A stretch of DNA of 64,000 nucleotides from assembly GCA_963277665.1 (NCBI GenBank), contig OY728157.1, positions 365,690,067-365,754,066 on the forward strand, written 5' to 3'. The DNA comes from Viscum album. Lineage: Eukaryota; Streptophyta; Magnoliopsida; Santalales; Viscaceae. The first letter of the stretch is position 1; each line of letters opens with the position of its first letter. This document shows positions 11,652-22,829 of the stretch, piece after piece. The position numbers and the translations under genes were made by a program. The notes under the pieces were generated by a model. The model saw nothing but the letters and a program-made list of their open reading frames with translations. It had not been told where the DNA came from and ran no database searches.

Positions 11652-13281
11652 AGAGGAGAGGACGGGCACTCAGGGAAAGTTATAAAATATTACTTTATTA
11701 TAAAATGTTTTTCAGATTTAAAAGGACCCAAAAAGATATATTTCTAGGATAAGGTGATAATGTTTCAATATACACCCATCAAAATAGGTTTGTGACAAGT
11801 TTAAGACTTATATTTCACCCTATCTTCTCATTTAATTTAAATCATTCATTTATGAGGTAACCACTACATCATCACGTTGTCATTAATAAATTAATTTATT
11901 TAATGTCTAAAAATTATATAAAAAATATCATGATGTAAGAAATATTTTTATATTTCTAATGAATAGTTATAGTCAAAAATATGACTTGTATAACCACATT
12001 TAAAATTTTTTTTAGAAAAACAACTAATGTTTGTGACATTTTTATTTTAACTTTAAATAAAAATGTTATTTATGTCATTTTCCTAACAAAGTGGATCCAT
12101 TGGGTCCCCAAGTTGAACCATGGATTTTCATGGTCGGCCATGACACATACAATGACGGTAGGACATGTGTCTAGGTCATTTCATATTATTAAAACATTAT
12201 TTTTATCTTAAATTCCACTAATTACCTTTAATCGTGATTAATAATACTTAAAAGTTACTATTCACCAAAAAATATTTTAATCTCATTGAACCACATTTTA
12301 CTTATTAATGACAATAATGTATGTCAGATTTTTGAAAATAAAATCATAGAAGTGGAAAAGTTTAATTTAAACGAAAAATTAGTTTTTTTAACTAACACTT
12401 AGTGGTTTCACTATTCATCTAAAATTGTTGTTTTTCAGAAAAATACCAAAAATTCCCCCTAAGCTATATTTGATATTCCGAATTAAAAAAAGATGTCTAT
12501 TTTACAAAATTAAAAACATATAAGTTACATTAATTAATTTAATAATTAATTCCCACTTTCAGAGCAAATAGCGTGTTTTTATGAAACAATAAGTGTCAAA
12601 AGATAAACACTAGTTAAAGTTCAATTTCAAGATGAAATTAATTCCAACGACCAATATTTGATTAAATGGTAAAAATATATAATAATTTTACTTTAAAACC
12701 AATTAAAAAGATAATATAATCATATAAATAAATTAGATTAAAAAGTTGTTTTGAATTAAAATACATCATTTTTCACTATTCACTAAAAATGAACTTTATC
12801 GGAAAAATACCAAAAATTTACACATTGTAAATTTTGATGTCCCAATTCTAAGGATGAATTTTATTTTGTCAAATATAATACATAAAATTGTCAAAATGTG
12901 TATTTAAAAGAGGTTCGTCATCAAAAGGCTGTTAATCGACCTTTAAAAAAATATTAGAATGTTTATGCTTAAAATTGGATTCATTGGCATATTTAATCCT
13001 CTAACATTTATTGTAAAAATAAAAAAAAATTGAAAATCATATATAATCATTTTCTAGTTAGTTCTGTTCATTCTCGCCATTACAACAGTTAGACATTAAC
13101 TATAATTTAAGATAATATTATTTTATTATTAGAGTGCAACATAAGATTACCAAGAAACTCATTGTTGCGTATTGGGTACGCCATCGAGCAAAGCGTCCCC
13201 TTTAAAGTTATTTTAATATTTTATTCACAAATATGGATAAATATGAAAATTTCATATTCTTTATTTACCTAGGGTGTTACA

Positions 13282-13286
13282 ATATC
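13282..13286. repeat. Right target-site duplication of element A (ATATC)
   Basis: Exact match to 1503-1507. Removing A and one copy rejoins D's integrase reading into one continuous frame across the junction. Confidence 0.9.
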
Positions 13287-14060
13287 ATACCGATTCTACA
13301 TAATAATTGGTAGAGTTTTCATGAATGTCATATGATATTTTCTATTCAACCATACCTATTGAAAAACTATGAAATATGACATATAGTATTAAATTTACCA
13401 TTTCATATTTTCACAAAATAGAATTGTTCCTTTAAATCAAAAAACATTTATTTACAACCAGGGTGTATAGTGAAATTTGATATATGAGTATCCTAAAATA
13501 ATTATATTTTTAACTTAGGTATGGATGTAACACAAACCCTCTTTACAAATATTGACATACCATCATCATAGATGAATTCATCCAACTTATCATTTTTCAT
13601 GAAATTGATATTGTTTTGATTTTTATTCCATGAAGCATAGATCTATTTTTTCCAATAAAAATTATTGTTTTGAAATCATTTAGAATAAATTTAAAATTTT
13701 TCCATCATTAATTATTCCAATATTAATCTTTTTAAAGTCCATGTTTATAAGATATTTATCAACCATCATTATAATAAAATCTCTAACATATTTAGTACTC
13801 AATGAATCATCCACCATATTTAACTTTCTATTGTTTTAGTGTATAGAGAAACCATAATCCATGAAAAGTTATAACCATTTCTTTTTCCTAAAACATAACT
13901 ATTTGAATGAGAAGGTGTATTTCAATGATTCTTAACCCATGTTTATTTTACATATTTCACCAAAAATACAATTCCTATAAAACATTATTTAAAATATTAT
14001 GACTGCAAACATAAGAATATGGGTTACATAATTTTGTTCATGAATCATTAACTACCATGA
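13287..14060 (-). pseudogene. Element D pol, second piece: end of RNase H and integrase zinc domain (decayed)
   Basis: Minus-strand reading from 14060 downward gives HEQNYVTHILMFAVIIF, FYRNCIFGEICKI and ESLKYT, the core of a Ty3/gypsy RNase H. LFMDYGFSIH and KLNMVDDSLSTK (about 13780-13900) mark the end of RNase H. Further on comes RVCVTS and then DTHISNFTIHPG with FFDLKEQF (about 13400-13480), the HHCC zinc-binding N-terminus of integrase. Both His residues are kept; I could not place the two Cys with certainty. The piece ends TLPIIM, stop, NRYDI, which continues in the integrase core at 1502 beyond element A. At its upper end the Ser codon of the RNase H AYAS-like motif is split by the solo LTR H. 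There are multiple stops, so it is non-functional. Confidence 0.85.
14056..14060. repeat. Left target-site duplication of solo LTR H (CATGA)
   Basis: CATGA here corresponds to AATGA at 40518-40522, four of five bases matching. On the coding strand both copies begin with the Ser codon TCA of the RNase H motif, so the duplication agrees with where the two halves of RNase H meet. Confidence 0.65.
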
Positions 14061-17000
14061 TGTAACACTATATAATTTTAAATTTTAAATTAATGTAAGA
14101 CAAAATTTGTTTGATAGTGTGTGATAAATACACCATCAAACCATAGTGAGCTATGAAATACTGTATAAACCATAAAATATTACCAAATAATTGGTGTATA
14201 AAAGTAAATCTAATTTAATTATTTAATTTATGTAAAAATAAAAACAGAATACTGATTTTAATTTTAAGGCCTTGATAAATTAATTTAGTAATCTTAAATA
14301 ACCAATAAATATTATTTATGCTTCAAAATTATGACATTATAAATACTATATTTTTATAAAATTTTTATATTATGACTATACTATAATATTGATATTAATA
14401 ATATATTCACAAATAATTTATATTTAATTAGAATGGAATAATAATAAGAAGAGTTAATATTTGTTAATAAGTAACCTTCCTATGAAAACATATTTAAATA
14501 TTTTATTATATTTTTATTTAAAAATAAAACACTACTAGTTATAGAAACAAAAGAAAAATATATGGATTTATTATTTTAATTTCGCATGAAAAAAATTATT
14601 TAATTGGGTAAAATATATTTTTAGCTATAAAATTATGTTACCAATGTAGTACATTATTTACCTTGGAAAAACTATTATTTTTCATGCAATGATACTTTTC
14701 AAAATATTATTTTTTTAAGTTAAATTTATATATTTTTATGATAAATACTCTATTATGTCGTTTAAACCTATTTTAAAATAAATTAATATTCATTAAATTT
14801 GTAATCAAATATTAATAATATTAATAACACTTAATGATTAAAATTAATTTTTCTACAAAAAAAAGTTTTCAATACACCATATATTTTAATTTGAAAGTTT
14901 ATTTTTTCCATATATATAAATTGAATCAGATTTAATGGATTCCAAAATAAGAATTATTATGAAGAACCAATTAATGAAAGGGTCATCTTATATGTTTTCT
15001 GGGAAAATTAAAACCATTATTAATATTTAATAATGGTTAATACATCTTAAAATCTGTAATATAATGTGGATTGAATTATATTAAATAAATTTGACACTTT
15101 GACCTTATATAACATGTTTGTTTCGTTAAAAATTTATACTTACTTTTATCACTTGCATTTACTCACCATAATCATATAAATATCATTCAATTCCACTCTT
15201 ACCCCATGCCGTCCATTCTTTTCCAAATTTGTATCCCTCATTTCACCTATAAAATTGTATCACGTTTACCCACTTTAATACATGCCTATAGCAAGAAATT
15301 ACAATAAAACATTCCCCAATTTACTTATTCAAGATTCACTTTACATTACTTGTATCCCCTATCCTCAAAATGTTCCTCAAATCCTTTATTTTCAATGTCT
15401 ACATCAGGAGAAGATGCAAATCCTCAATATAAGTATTACGTACACATTAACTTATTTTTCTTATACTTCTCATAAACAATACTCCAAAACCATTATAACC
15501 ATTAACATATAATGAAACTAGTTAAAAAATAAACATAAACATAATTCTTTTAATGGTATAATAAATATATATTCCCCTAAAATTTAATTAAAAAAATGAA
15601 AATGTTTATCAGGAATATGTGTATACTATCACCTCCATAAATACCAAATTTAATTTTTAATATAAAACACTCAAATATGGTTATAAATGAAATTAGTTCA
15701 TATATATATATATGATTTATATCATGATTTATATTCTAAAAATATATATTTTGCATTCGATAAGAAATATTATCAATTAGCAATCATTATACACTAGCTA
15801 CATAAAATGAACATACCAAGAGGAAAAGTGACTTATTTATAAGGGTCAAATTATTTTTCTTTAATTTACTCTAATAAATATTACAAATTTTGATTCATCA
15901 AAATAATAACATCTAAATAATTTTATTATTTTTTTGATAATTATTTTATAACAAAATATTATATCTTATATACATAGTCACACATAGATAGTAGCATATT
16001 GTTTTGGGTTATTTTAACCACATAAGTGAAAAATGATCTAATTTTATGCCAATGATGGGATTGGGAACATAAAATTATATGTTAATAAGTAAATATATAT
16101 TTTTTAAATGGTTATATAATAATTCAATTCATTAATTAAGAAAATATCATTCAGTCATTAAAAATTAAAAAAACAATCCCATTACCAACTTCATCATCAT
16201 GTTTAGTAATTAAAATACATATGAAATAATATTATAAAATTATAATAAAATTATAAAAAAATAAAATAAAATACCTTGTATGATATGGAAATGATGAAAT
16301 GTGGGTTATGAATGAATAACAAACAATTATTAAAAAACTGGTTCAAAAAGATCAAGATTACTAACACTCAATATTGAAAATAAATAACAGAAAAATATTA
16401 TACATGTCTATGATAATTATAAAACATGTTTATAAAAGGATAAATATATTACTATGGTATAGAAATATAATATTAATATATTTATGTTTTTTTATATAAG
16501 TTTAGAGAACATTTGGCTAAGAGGGGATACAAGAGAACATTGTTCTCAGTGTCAATTTTAATTCTTTGTAACCTCTTAAATGTTATGATAAATCCCCATT
16601 TTTATGATGTCTTATTTATTTAATATCCACATAAACTTGTATACCTTATAATTAATGGAATATACTAAGAAAAATAAATTTATATACTAAAAATGCATTT
16701 TGACTCAAGGGTTACCCTATTCATAAGTGTTTCTAGTATCCGAATTTTCATTCATTGAGTTATGACCATTTTCTAGAACATATTTCACATAACATTGTTA
16801 CATTCTAACATTTAAATGCAATTTGAGGCATTATTTCATATTTTAAATTATTACCACATAAATCCCTTTTCTATTATTCCATGTTATATGTATTATATTT
16901 CTAACATCGATATCGATAACTCAATTCTCTTTTACCTTAATTATAATGTATTATATTAAAAATTTATTTTCTATACATTGTTTCTCCAAAATTAATATTT

Positions 17001-17441
17001 TATTGGTTCTAAACCTCTCTTTATCATTGGTAAAATTACTGTTTAATAAAAAATAAATTTTTTCGTCTACTTTTCTATGATTTGGGTTTTCAAAAAATAT
17101 AATTTAAATGAAATAAAAAAGTATTTTCTTTTCATGATCAAATATTTTATCATACCAAGAAAATTCCCATAGATAACATTAAGATTTTCCAAGGTTAAAT
17201 TATTGGAAATAATATTTAAAATTAAATATCTTAGAAAAATTTACTTAAAAATTTTGAAAATGGATTTTTAATATGACTTGTAACTTTTTCTTTATAATAA
17301 TGATAAGAAAAAATTATAATAAACTCTATTACATATTCAATTTTTTTAATTACATATTAAAAATGATTTACTCTAATTATACATATTTTAATTGTATAAT
17401 TTATATTTTATATTACTGTATTTATATTTGGGGAGTAATCT
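14061..17441 (+). mobile_element. Solo LTR H, first part (plus strand)
   Basis: It starts TGTAACACTATATAATT at 14061. A TATA box is at 15248-15254, about 1.19 kb in, compared with about 1.38 kb in C. A hairpin-module relic with ACTATCACCTCCATAAAT lies near 15620, and AT-rich U5-type sequence follows. It is interrupted by element B at 17441 and resumes at 39371. The two parts total about 4.5 kb, the LTR size of this family, with no internal region, so it is a solo LTR left by recombination between two LTRs. The frame at 15282-15512 has no recognisable features. Confidence 0.75.
15248..15254 (+). promoter_or_regulatory. LTR TATA box (solo LTR H)
   Basis: TATAAAA in a CATTTCACC context, at the position expected for a plus-strand LTR of this family. 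Confidence 0.5.
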
Positions 17442-17684
17442 TATAACGGCCTAGATTTTACATTCATGGACAACACATCACTTTTATAGAATACATAACA
17501 CATAGCACAAATATAAACCTAAAGACTGTATTAGTATAGTGCCTTTGGAAATAAGTAACACATTCATCTAATTTGGTAAAATATATTCCAAATCTCTTAT
17601 AATGACCTTCCCCTTTATTTCCCCTAACTGAAACCATTATTTATAAAATGGGGAAATGGAAACATAAGAAAAATCATGACCTCA
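17442..17684 (-). repeat. Element B 3' LTR, distal fragment
   Basis: It begins TATAACGGCCTAG, matching TATAAGACCCTAG of element A, and aligns with 34772 onward (shared words: ATGGACA..ACATCACTT, ATAGAATAC, CCCCTAACT). It stops where element T is inserted and continues at 27752. Confidence 0.8.
17680..17684. repeat. Left target-site duplication of element T (CCTCA)
   Basis: CCTCA is matched by CCTTA at 27747-27751. The single C-to-T difference is explained by later mutation. Confidence 0.8.
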
Positions 17685-17789
17685 TGTAAGAACCCGGTTC
17701 TTGATTTAGAGGTATGGGCTTCTTCTTTTCCTTTTCCTTAAGTGTTTTTGAGAAAATATGGGAAATGGGGAAATATCCTGAATTTTGGA

Positions 17790-18100
17790 ACTACACGTCG
17801 TGTACTTTATCCACACGTCGTGTACTTTTGGCCATGTAAGGATGAGTACATGGGGCGTGTAGCCATGCCGGTGAGGAAGGGTGTAGGAACCGACTACACG
17901 CCGTGTAGTGGTACCTTACACGGCTTGTAGTCAGTCGGCAGGTTAAAAATTAAGGCGGTGAAGTCGCTGCCAGCTGGGCAGAAGTACATGCAGTGTATTC
18001 TTGTCGGCAGATGAACAGTGTGGTGATACCGCCAAATGAACAGTTAAATGAAGGGAGTACATGTCGTGTACTTTGAAGTACACACTGTGTACTTTATTTT
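17790..18100 (+). repeat. TACACGCCGTGTA palindrome cluster in the T 5' LTR
   Basis: Copies such as TACACGTCGTGTA (about 17793), CACACGTCGTGTA (17811), TACACGCCGTGTA (17893) and TACATGTCGTGTA (18057) recur at uneven spacing. They match the 3' LTR cluster at 25827-26145. Confidence 0.85.
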
Positions 18101-18726
18101 TCGGCTTAAAATAGGCAGTAGCCTCCTCATTTGGCAGAGGAGGCATTTGAGCCATTTTGGAGCCAAAGGAGGAGGACGGACCTTTGATGATCCGCTGGGA
18201 TTTCGTCTGAAATCCAATTTGGCTTCACACGATCTCGTTGGAACCGCACGGGTATGCCCTCCCTTCTCCTGGTACCGTTCTTACCAATTCTTATCCCAAC
18301 GTATGTTATTTACATTTGAATGGGTTTTGTTCTTCGTCAGATCTACACCGTTCTTGGGCGTTTCTGGAGTGGGCGTTCGAGTATAGCGTTCGTTGACGTA
18401 TAAGGTAGGTGGCTTGGTGTTTATTTTCCGACTGTTGTTCATTTTTGTGCGTTTTTGTGCCACGAACCCATGTTGGGGTGTCGTGTGGCTGAGGTCATTG
18501 CTATATTTAATGCCTAGAATTTCATAGGTGATTAAATGGTGATAATAAAATGATGTTTGGGATCGTTGCTTGGATCCAAGACCATCCAGAGGGGTGTGTT
18601 CCCCTGTTTATCCTTTTGGCCAGGATACCCGAGGGTATGCCTAAAATATATTAACTGTAGAATTTCCTTGAGAGGAATTTCTTGTTTACGGCATTTTGAT
18701 GTGTTGGGCATGGCCAGATTTCCTGT

Positions 18727-18990
18727 TTAGCCCGAGGGCGTTGTTGTGATTAGCCTGAGGGCGTGACTATTTTAGCCCGAGGGTTGTTGTTATTCCGCCT
18801 GAGGGCAACTTTTCGTGCCTAAGGGCTTGACTTCTGTGCCTGAGGGCGACACATCATATGCCTGAGGGCGATAAGTTTTGTTACACCTGAGGTAAATACC
18901 TGCTGGTTGGATTCTGTTTGGCCTGAGGGCAAGCCTGAGGGCGTGGTTACTATTTTAGCCTGAGGGCACGGTTCTGGTTAGCCTGAGGGC
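18727..18990 (+). repeat. GCCTGAGGGC interspersed repeat block in the T 5' LTR
   Basis: About twelve copies of GCC(T/C)GAGGGC(G/A) are separated by 10-35 bp of unlike sequence. The same block recurs in the 3' LTR at about 26783-27050. Confidence 0.85.
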
Positions 18991-19695
18991 TAAGTGCTGT
19001 TGAGCACAAAACTGTTACTAAATTAAAGAATTAAATGAATAATAAAATGGCAATTTAACTGTTAAGTTAGTTACTTTTGAGTACTTCTTAGTTATTGCAT
19101 TTTACTACTGCACACTTGTTGCATGTTTTACACACAGTTGAGCACGGGCCTTTGGTGGGTGCCTACTGAGATATATTTCTCACACCCTGTTTGGGTCACA
19201 CTTTTTGGCCCGAACAAATTACATTGCTGTAGGTGTAGATAGGGGCAACAGTCCCAATACAGGTACTTTCCTGTTGTTGTGGAGCAGCAGGGCATGGGAC
19301 TGAGCCTAGGCTCGCGATGCCGCTGCCAGCTGTTTTGCTTTGCCTTGCTGTACTCTGTTTTTGGTTGTATCGTATTGATGTATAACATGTTATGGTTGTT
19401 TTCTTAGAACTTGTGACATGTAGCATCATCATTTTTATATATTTTTGGTTATATCCACTAATGTTGTGTATTTCAGTTGTGTATGGCTTACTGCTTCCTC
19501 TATTTGTTGTATGTTTATTTTGGTATTCCGCTACGCTACACTTTGACAAATGAGGGCATAGTTCCCCACTATCAGACCTAGGCCCTCGCTGCTAGTCGGC
19601 AGCCTATGGTGTTTGGGGAAATGCGCTTGAGGTCACGTGGCGAACCGGGCTCGGGGCACCCGTTGCGTGGCACCCGGGTCTAGGACGTTACAAAG

Positions 19696-19706
19696 TGGTA
19701 TCAGAG
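19696..19706 (+). promoter_or_regulatory. Primer-binding site of element T (initiator-Met tRNA)
   Basis: TGGTATCAGAG, three bases after the LTR end, is the standard plant Ty3/gypsy site complementary to the 3' end of initiator-Met tRNA. Confidence 0.95.
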
Positions 19707-21051
19707 GTTTTTCTTTTCTTTGACTTACTATTTGGAGCTGTAGTCATGGATAAGACAGAACGGTAGTTGGTAATAAGCTATGCCCAGGCATAGCTAACCC
19801 GCCTATAGGGAAAAGCCAGTCTACCTCGTATTTTTCATTATTTGATTTGCAATTTTACGGTTGATATGTTTTCACCATTGGGTGACACACTTGTATTGTG
19901 TTGTTATATTTATCTATGGGTTCTCTTTAGTTGTAACCCGATGAGATGAGGGTATGCCGTCTCATGAATCATATAGGCACATGCATGATATCACATTCCA
20001 TGCATAGATTCCATGCCATGTAGGTGCATTAGAAATTCGCATGTTGTTGTGATAGTTGTTGTGTTAGAAAAGCATGCTGTTGTGATAGTTTTTTGATAAA
20101 TACCTGCCTTGTGATATGATATTTTTGATTGAGCTTGTTTATAGAATGGACGCCAAACTTTGTTATTTGGGGAGTATGGTCCCCCATTGACCGGAATTTG
20201 GTGGATCATTGACTGCTTATTGGTTATAACATAGATAAGATGTCAAACTTTGATTCGTGGGGAGTATGGGCCCCCACGGGTCGGAATTTGACACTTAAGT
20301 GATTTTTTTCAGTATTTTCTGGGTTCTGGGGAAGTTTCTGAGGCATACAATGGGGAATAACCAGAATACATGCCATGTAGGACCTCATACACGCCGTTTG
20401 TGTTCTTCTGTTTGGGAAGAAAAATGAACTTTTTCAGTACATGACGTCTTCCCGGATTACAGGCTGTGTAGTCTCTTTCCGTGTCACAAACCGTGTGGAT
20501 GGAGACATGGGGTAGGGAAGGCCTTGGGTAAAACACACCGTGTAGTTGTTGTACACGCCGTGTAGTGTTGACCTGGAGACCGACCGTGTAACTAACAACA
20601 CGGGTCGGCAAACTCCTTGACAGAACACGATGTGTCAGTTATGGACACGCCGTGTAGTCTTGTACGAGGACAGACCATGTGGAGTTAGCCGTGTGTCTGG
20701 GAAATGGGATGGTGTACACGCCGTGTGCGGGTGTAACACGCCGTGGAGTGTTATGACGAGTAGTCGACCGTGTCACAGACAACATAGGCAGTTGGAAAAT
20801 AACACCGTACACGCCGTGTAGATATTATACATGCCGTGTAGATTTGTAGAACGGAAGCCGTGTGGCTTAGCCGTGTGGAAGGACCCGGACAAGGGAAGGA
20901 AAGTCAAGTACACGCCGTGTAGTCAGTGTACACGTCGTGTAGTCTTGTTTTGCAAATTTTGAAACGCCTTCTTCCTCTTGTTCATTTGTGTTTCCTTCGT
21001 TTCAGTCTTGATGATCTTGAATCTGAGGCGTGCTTTTGACCTTGTAGAGTC
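19707..21051 (+). other. Element T untranslated leader with palindrome array
   Basis: About 1.35 kb between primer site and gag. Two similar units (TTGTTATTTGGGGAGTATGGTCCCCC near 20160 and its relative near 20250, each followed by GGAATTTG) form a short direct repeat. From 20365 to 20945 it contains about fifteen copies or relics of TACACGCCGTGTA. No coding signal is credible here. Confidence 0.8.
20365..20945 (+). repeat. TACACGCCGTGTA palindrome array in the T leader
   Basis: Intact or near-intact copies lie at about 20550, 20645, 20715, 20808, 20829, 20910 and 20928, with further decayed ones between. Half-sites such as GACCGTGT also recur. It is the same word as in the LTRs, so it was amplified in both parts of the element. 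Confidence 0.85.
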
Positions 21052-22200
21052 ATGCCGTCTAGACGACCGAGAGTTGTTCGCCAAGAGAGCGGCGAAGATT
21101 ATACTCCGGAGATGTTGGGCCGTGGGGTACCAGTTGGTCCACCAGCAAAGAAAGATGTGGCACCATCTGTTATACCAGACACGTGCACGGAAGCACAGTT
21201 CCGTGAAGGCTTATTGTGGTTCATGCAGACCTTTCAGGGAGCACCACAGGCTGCCACATCTATGGCCGAGCTGACGCGTATCTTTCAGCAGCAGCATCCG
21301 CCTACGTTCTCAGGGGATGGCGAACCACAGGCTGCAGAGTCATGGCTAGGATCGATGCGAACTATTTTCGAGCATCTTGATATGCCTCCAGGGCGGAGGG
21401 TCAAGCTCGCGACTTACATGCTGCGTGATTCCGCCAAGAGGTGGTGGGATGTTACCACCCAGTTAGAGCATCACAGGGACATGGCGTGGGAATATTTTCA
21501 AACAGTCTTCTATGACTTATTCTTTCCCGAGACTCTGAGGGAAGATAGAGATCGAGAGTTCATGAATCTGCAGTAGGGCACTATGTCAGTGATGAACTAT
21601 TCAGCTCGTTTTACGGAGCTTCAGTGCTTTACACCCGTGTTGGTGGGTGATGAGATGCTGAAAGCCAGACAATTTGAGGATGGTCTTCGGTATGACATCT
21701 GAGTGCTGGTGAATGTATTCAGGTTGCCTACTGTACACGCGATTGTGAATCTGGCGTTTATTGCAGTGAGGAACATGCGAGAATCTAGTGGTGTGGGCCA
21801 GGGCGGTTCGGCACCAGTTACTGGTACTATTTCTACTGGCAAGAGGAAGAGACAGATGGACTTCTCTCAGGGCAGCAGTACCAGCCATGAAGCATCTTTA
21901 GGTGGTCCGATCAGGTGTTACCAGTGTGGGAGAGAGGCGCACAAGAGGCCGTAGTGTCTACGAGACCCAGTGGAGTGCCGAGCTTGCGGCAAGATGGGTA
22001 TTCTTCTTTGCTTTTGCAGGGAGTTTCTACAAATGGCTAGTGAGAGGGGTTCTGTGCAGACTCCGCGAGCGGGAGTAGGACCAGTGTCTTCTTACCAGTC
22101 AGGGAACTGGATTACGTCAGGGCATGCGGGCAGAGATGGTGGTTGTGGTCGTGGTAGCCAGACACCAGGATCTCAGAGGCAACAGGGCGGGACAGCTTAG
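21052..22200 (+). pseudogene. Element T gag (capsid and zinc knuckle), broken by stops
   Basis: The ATG at 21052 follows the leader and opens the longest gag frame (174 codons to a stop at 21574). The product starts MPSRRPRVV. The Ty3/gypsy capsid signature is present: PPTFSGDGEPQAAESWL, KLATYMLRDSAKRWW and YFQTVFYDLFFPETLR. The same frame continues past stops at 21574, 21700 and 21952 to the zinc knuckle CYQCGREAHKRP, which would be a CX2CX4HX4C motif but for the stop just before the last Cys. A basic, Gly/Gln/Ser-rich tail follows. Gag would form the cytoplasmic virus-like particle and bind RNA. It runs into the protease in the same frame, as is usual in Tekay elements. With three or more stops it cannot make full-length protein. 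Confidence 0.9.
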
Positions 22201-22269
22201 GGTAGCTAGGCTGTGTCGTAGGGCCGCGGCACTGGGCAGGCATATGCAGTGCAACAGACCCAGCAAGAG

Positions 22270-22647
22270 TAGGATCCCAGACCTTTGACAGTCAGAGGTA
22301 CTATTCTAGTAGCTTCTGTCTTGTCTTCCGTACTTTTTTATACGGGTGCTACACATAGTTTTATATCAGTAACCATTGGGGAGAGCCTTGGGCTCGGTGT
22401 TTCTACTTCTTCTAATATCTTGACGCTAGACACTCCGTTGGGGACTAGGATGGTTGGTGTATGTCATTGCAAGGAGTTCCCCCTTGAGGTGGGTGGGTGT
22501 CACTTCCTTTGGGACCTCTATGTCCTGGAGATGATGAGCTATGACATCATTCTCGGGATGGATTGGTTAGATCCCTTCCTAGCTTTTGTAGACTTCTATC
22601 GTCGCTGGGTGTGTTTCACGTCACCTGAGGGCGGGGAGTTTCTATAA
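22270..22647 (+). pseudogene. Element T protease, catalytic Asp lost
   Basis: An open stretch from 22285 to a stop at 22645 carries a retropepsin-like fold: VLFYTGATHSFIS at the active site and later YDIILGMDWL, the standard C-terminal flap and helix motif of Ty3/gypsy proteases. The active-site triplet should be D(S/T)G but reads YTG, so the catalytic aspartate is lost. This protease would have cut the gag-pol precursor. Stops precede (22270) and follow (22645) in the same frame. Confidence 0.9.
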
Positions 22648-22829
22648 AAGGGAGAGTGGGATGTTCAGGCGAGTCGAGCTGGACCAGAGCATCATGGGCG
22701 AGGTGGAGTCACAGCCCAGATTGCGAGCTTATATCTGGATGACCAGGGGACTTGTCAGCCGGATTTCCCTCCAGTTGTCGATCATTTCAGGGATGTCTTC
22801 CCGGATGACTTTTCAGGTCTACCTCCGGT

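Larger units (their letters stand above)
1508..13281 (-). mobile_element. Element A: complete non-autonomous LTR retrotransposon with 5 kb LTRs
   Basis: Two direct repeats of about 5.04 and 5.07 kb flank an internal region of only 1.67 kb. The element ends in TG on the minus strand at 13281 and TA at 1508, has a polypurine tract and a primer site in the right places, and is bounded by a perfect 5-bp duplication, so it is a full insertion and not a truncated one. LTR length exceeds internal length threefold, and no RT, integrase or gag zinc knuckle is visible. This matches the LARD type (large retrotransposon derivative). In stretches I aligned by eye the two LTRs differ by roughly 8-10 percent, so the insertion is fairly old but younger than B and C. 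It depends on an autonomous relative for its proteins; D carries the same LTR family. Confidence 0.9.
8215..13281 (-). repeat. Element A 5' LTR
   Basis: Direct repeat of 1508-6546 with the same termini. It carries its own copies of the tandem block (about 8745-8885), hairpin array (about 10670-11290) and TATA box (11645-11651). The frame at 8669-8977 corresponds to that at 1959-2270. The proximal promoter is not obviously broken, but the element has no protein-coding capacity. Confidence 0.9.
17685..19692 (+). repeat. Element T 5' LTR
   Basis: Starts TGTAAGAACCCGG and ends GACGTTACA, the standard TG...CA termini. The first 450 bp hold about nine copies of the interrupted palindrome TACACGCCGTGTA or decayed forms. 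The region 18727-18990 holds about a dozen copies of GCCTGAGGGC. A TTAAAATA at about 18105 could be the TATA region. The frames at 17742-17930, 18048-18386 and 19196-19549 have no gene character. Confidence 0.95.

Noticed and set aside
15282..15512. 76-codon frame in solo LTR H as a peptide gene
   Set aside because: It lies just after the LTR TATA box in AT-rich sequence and has no counterpart open in the other LTRs.
17437..17441. AATCT with GAGCT (39371-39375) as a confirmed target duplication for element B
   Set aside because: Only three of five bases match, so it is not counted as evidence.
17790..18100. The palindrome cluster as a CRISPR-like array
   Set aside because: Spacing is irregular, spacers are not unique constant-length units, and the context is a plant retrotransposon.
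18048..18386. 112-codon plus-strand frame in the T 5' LTR as a gene
   Set aside because: It lies wholly in the LTR, is shortened in the matching place in the 3' LTR (26130-26342), and shows no domain.
19196..19549. 117-codon minus-strand frame in the T 5' LTR
   Set aside because: Antisense LTR sequence; the 3' LTR counterpart is split into two shorter frames (27183-27473 and 27385-27603). No recognisable motif.
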